A stretch of 5,071 nucleotides of DNA from positions 1 to 5,071 of the forward strand of contig JAJNBN010000322.1 in the NCBI GenBank assembly GCA_021156225.1. The letters are read 5' to 3'. The stretch is from Verrucomicrobiota bacterium. Lineage in GTDB: Bacteria; Verrucomicrobiota; Verrucomicrobiia; Limisphaerales; JAEYXS01. Below, piece after piece: positions 4,631-5,071 of the stretch. Numbering within the stretch: the first letter of the stretch is position 1; each line of letters opens with the position of its first letter. The notes below the pieces were generated by a model. The model worked only from the letters and a program-made list of their open reading frames with translations, was not told the DNA's origin and did no database searches. The translations under genes and the position numbers were made by a program.

Positions 4631-5071
4631 ATGAAAAGTTATCACTTAGACCATTTGCAGTATTTGGAAACGGAAGCGATTCACGTGATGCGTGAAGTCG
4701 CAGCGGAGTTCGAGCGCCCGGCCTTGTTGTTCTCCGGCGGCAAGGACTCCATCTGCATCCTGCGCCTGGCGGAGAAAGCGTTTCGCCCGGCGGAAATCCC
4801 GATGCCTTTTCTGAACGTGGAGACCGGCCATGAATTTCCTGAGCTGTTGGAATTCCGCGATCGTCGCGCGAAGGAACTCGGCGCGAAGCTCATCGTGCGC
4901 ACAGTCGATCAGGCAGTCGCAAATGGCACGGCCTTTTTGACGAAGGCCGAAGTCAGCCGCAACAAGCTGCAAATCCCCGTGCTGCTGGGGGCCATCGAAG
5001 AGTATCGTTTCGATTGCTGCATCGGTGGTGCGCGTCGTGACGAAGAGAAGGCCCGCGCGAAGGAACGTTTC
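4631..5071 (+). CDS. cysD: Sulfate adenylyltransferase subunit 2 (CysD), N-terminal part, cut by the window edge
   Basis: CysD is the ATP sulfurylase catalytic subunit that joins sulfate and ATP to form APS, driven by the GTPase partner CysN. The frame from the ATG at 4631 runs open for 147 codons to the right edge; the full protein is usually about 300 aa. The N-terminus (HLDHLQYLETEAIHVMREVA) closely follows known CysD proteins. The PP-loop SGGKDS lies at residues 35-40, NVETGHEFPEL at 62-72, and the CysD signature GGARRDEEKARAKER near the edge. The TGHEFPE segment differs from the TGWKFRE of E. coli and resembles CysD of several non-proteobacterial lineages. It starts 11 nt after the cysH stop without a Shine-Dalgarno sequence, so it is very likely in one transcript with DUF1275 and cysH. 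CysN, perhaps fused to CysC, is expected next, outside the window. Confidence 0.95.
   Translation, partial: MKSYHLDHLQYLETEAIHVMREVAAEFERPALLFSGGKDSICILRLAEKAFRPAEIPMPFLNVETGHEFPELLEFRDRRAKELGAKLIVRTVDQAVANGTAFLTKAEVSRNKLQIPVLLGAIEEYRFDCCIGGARRDEEKARAKERF

Noticed and set aside
1..5071. tRNA, rRNA or CRISPR array
   Set aside because: Nearly all DNA is accounted for by protein genes. I saw no regularly spaced repeats and no tRNA-like cloverleaf in the gaps.

Overview
This window is a bacterial sulfur-assimilation locus interrupted by a toxin-antitoxin pair. Base composition is moderately GC-rich. The genes are closely packed, and none of the eight has a recognisable Shine-Dalgarno sequence. 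Together with the protein flavours (a CysI-like siroheme reductase, a CysD of the type with a TGHxFPE segment, and a short divergent CysH), this suggests a phylum with weak SD use. My tentative guess is Verrucomicrobiota or a relative; the sequence alone does not prove it.

Layout from left to right. Positions 1-320 (minus) hold the N-terminal 106 codons of a NifS/IscS-type cysteine desulfurase, cut by the window edge. A 196-base divergent intergenic region (321-516) carries a nested inverted repeat, a candidate promoter and a small palindrome. Positions 517-2241 (plus) encode the siroheme/[4Fe-4S] sulfite reductase hemoprotein (cysI). A strong hairpin follows, then a small variant thioredoxin with a CTPC active site (2307-2621). 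Converging on the thioredoxin is a two-gene minus-strand module (2637-3094): a probable antitoxin overlapping a RelE/ParE-superfamily toxin by 4 nt, with its own good sigma70-like promoter. Rightwards again come a DUF1275/YoaK-family membrane protein (3191-3955), a PAPS-reductase-family protein (cysH, 3960-4619) only 4 nt after it, and the first 147 codons of sulfate adenylyltransferase subunit 2 (cysD, from 4631), which runs off the right edge.

How they fit together: CysD (with CysN, expected downstream) activates sulfate to APS. CysH reduces the activated sulfate to sulfite using thiols that a thioredoxin can supply. CysI reduces sulfite to sulfide for cysteine synthesis. The cysteine desulfurase later releases sulfur from cysteine for Fe-S clusters and other cofactors. 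The DUF1275 protein has no assigned role but is probably in the cysH-cysD transcript.

The points most worth a second look are the divergent CysH (altered PP-loop and a shortened C-terminal arm that lacks the usual GY.S.GD segment), the CTPC thioredoxin as its possible dedicated partner, the DUF1275 protein as a possible sulfur-related transporter, and the structured cysteine desulfurase/cysI intergenic region. I did not find a clearly new multi-gene system.
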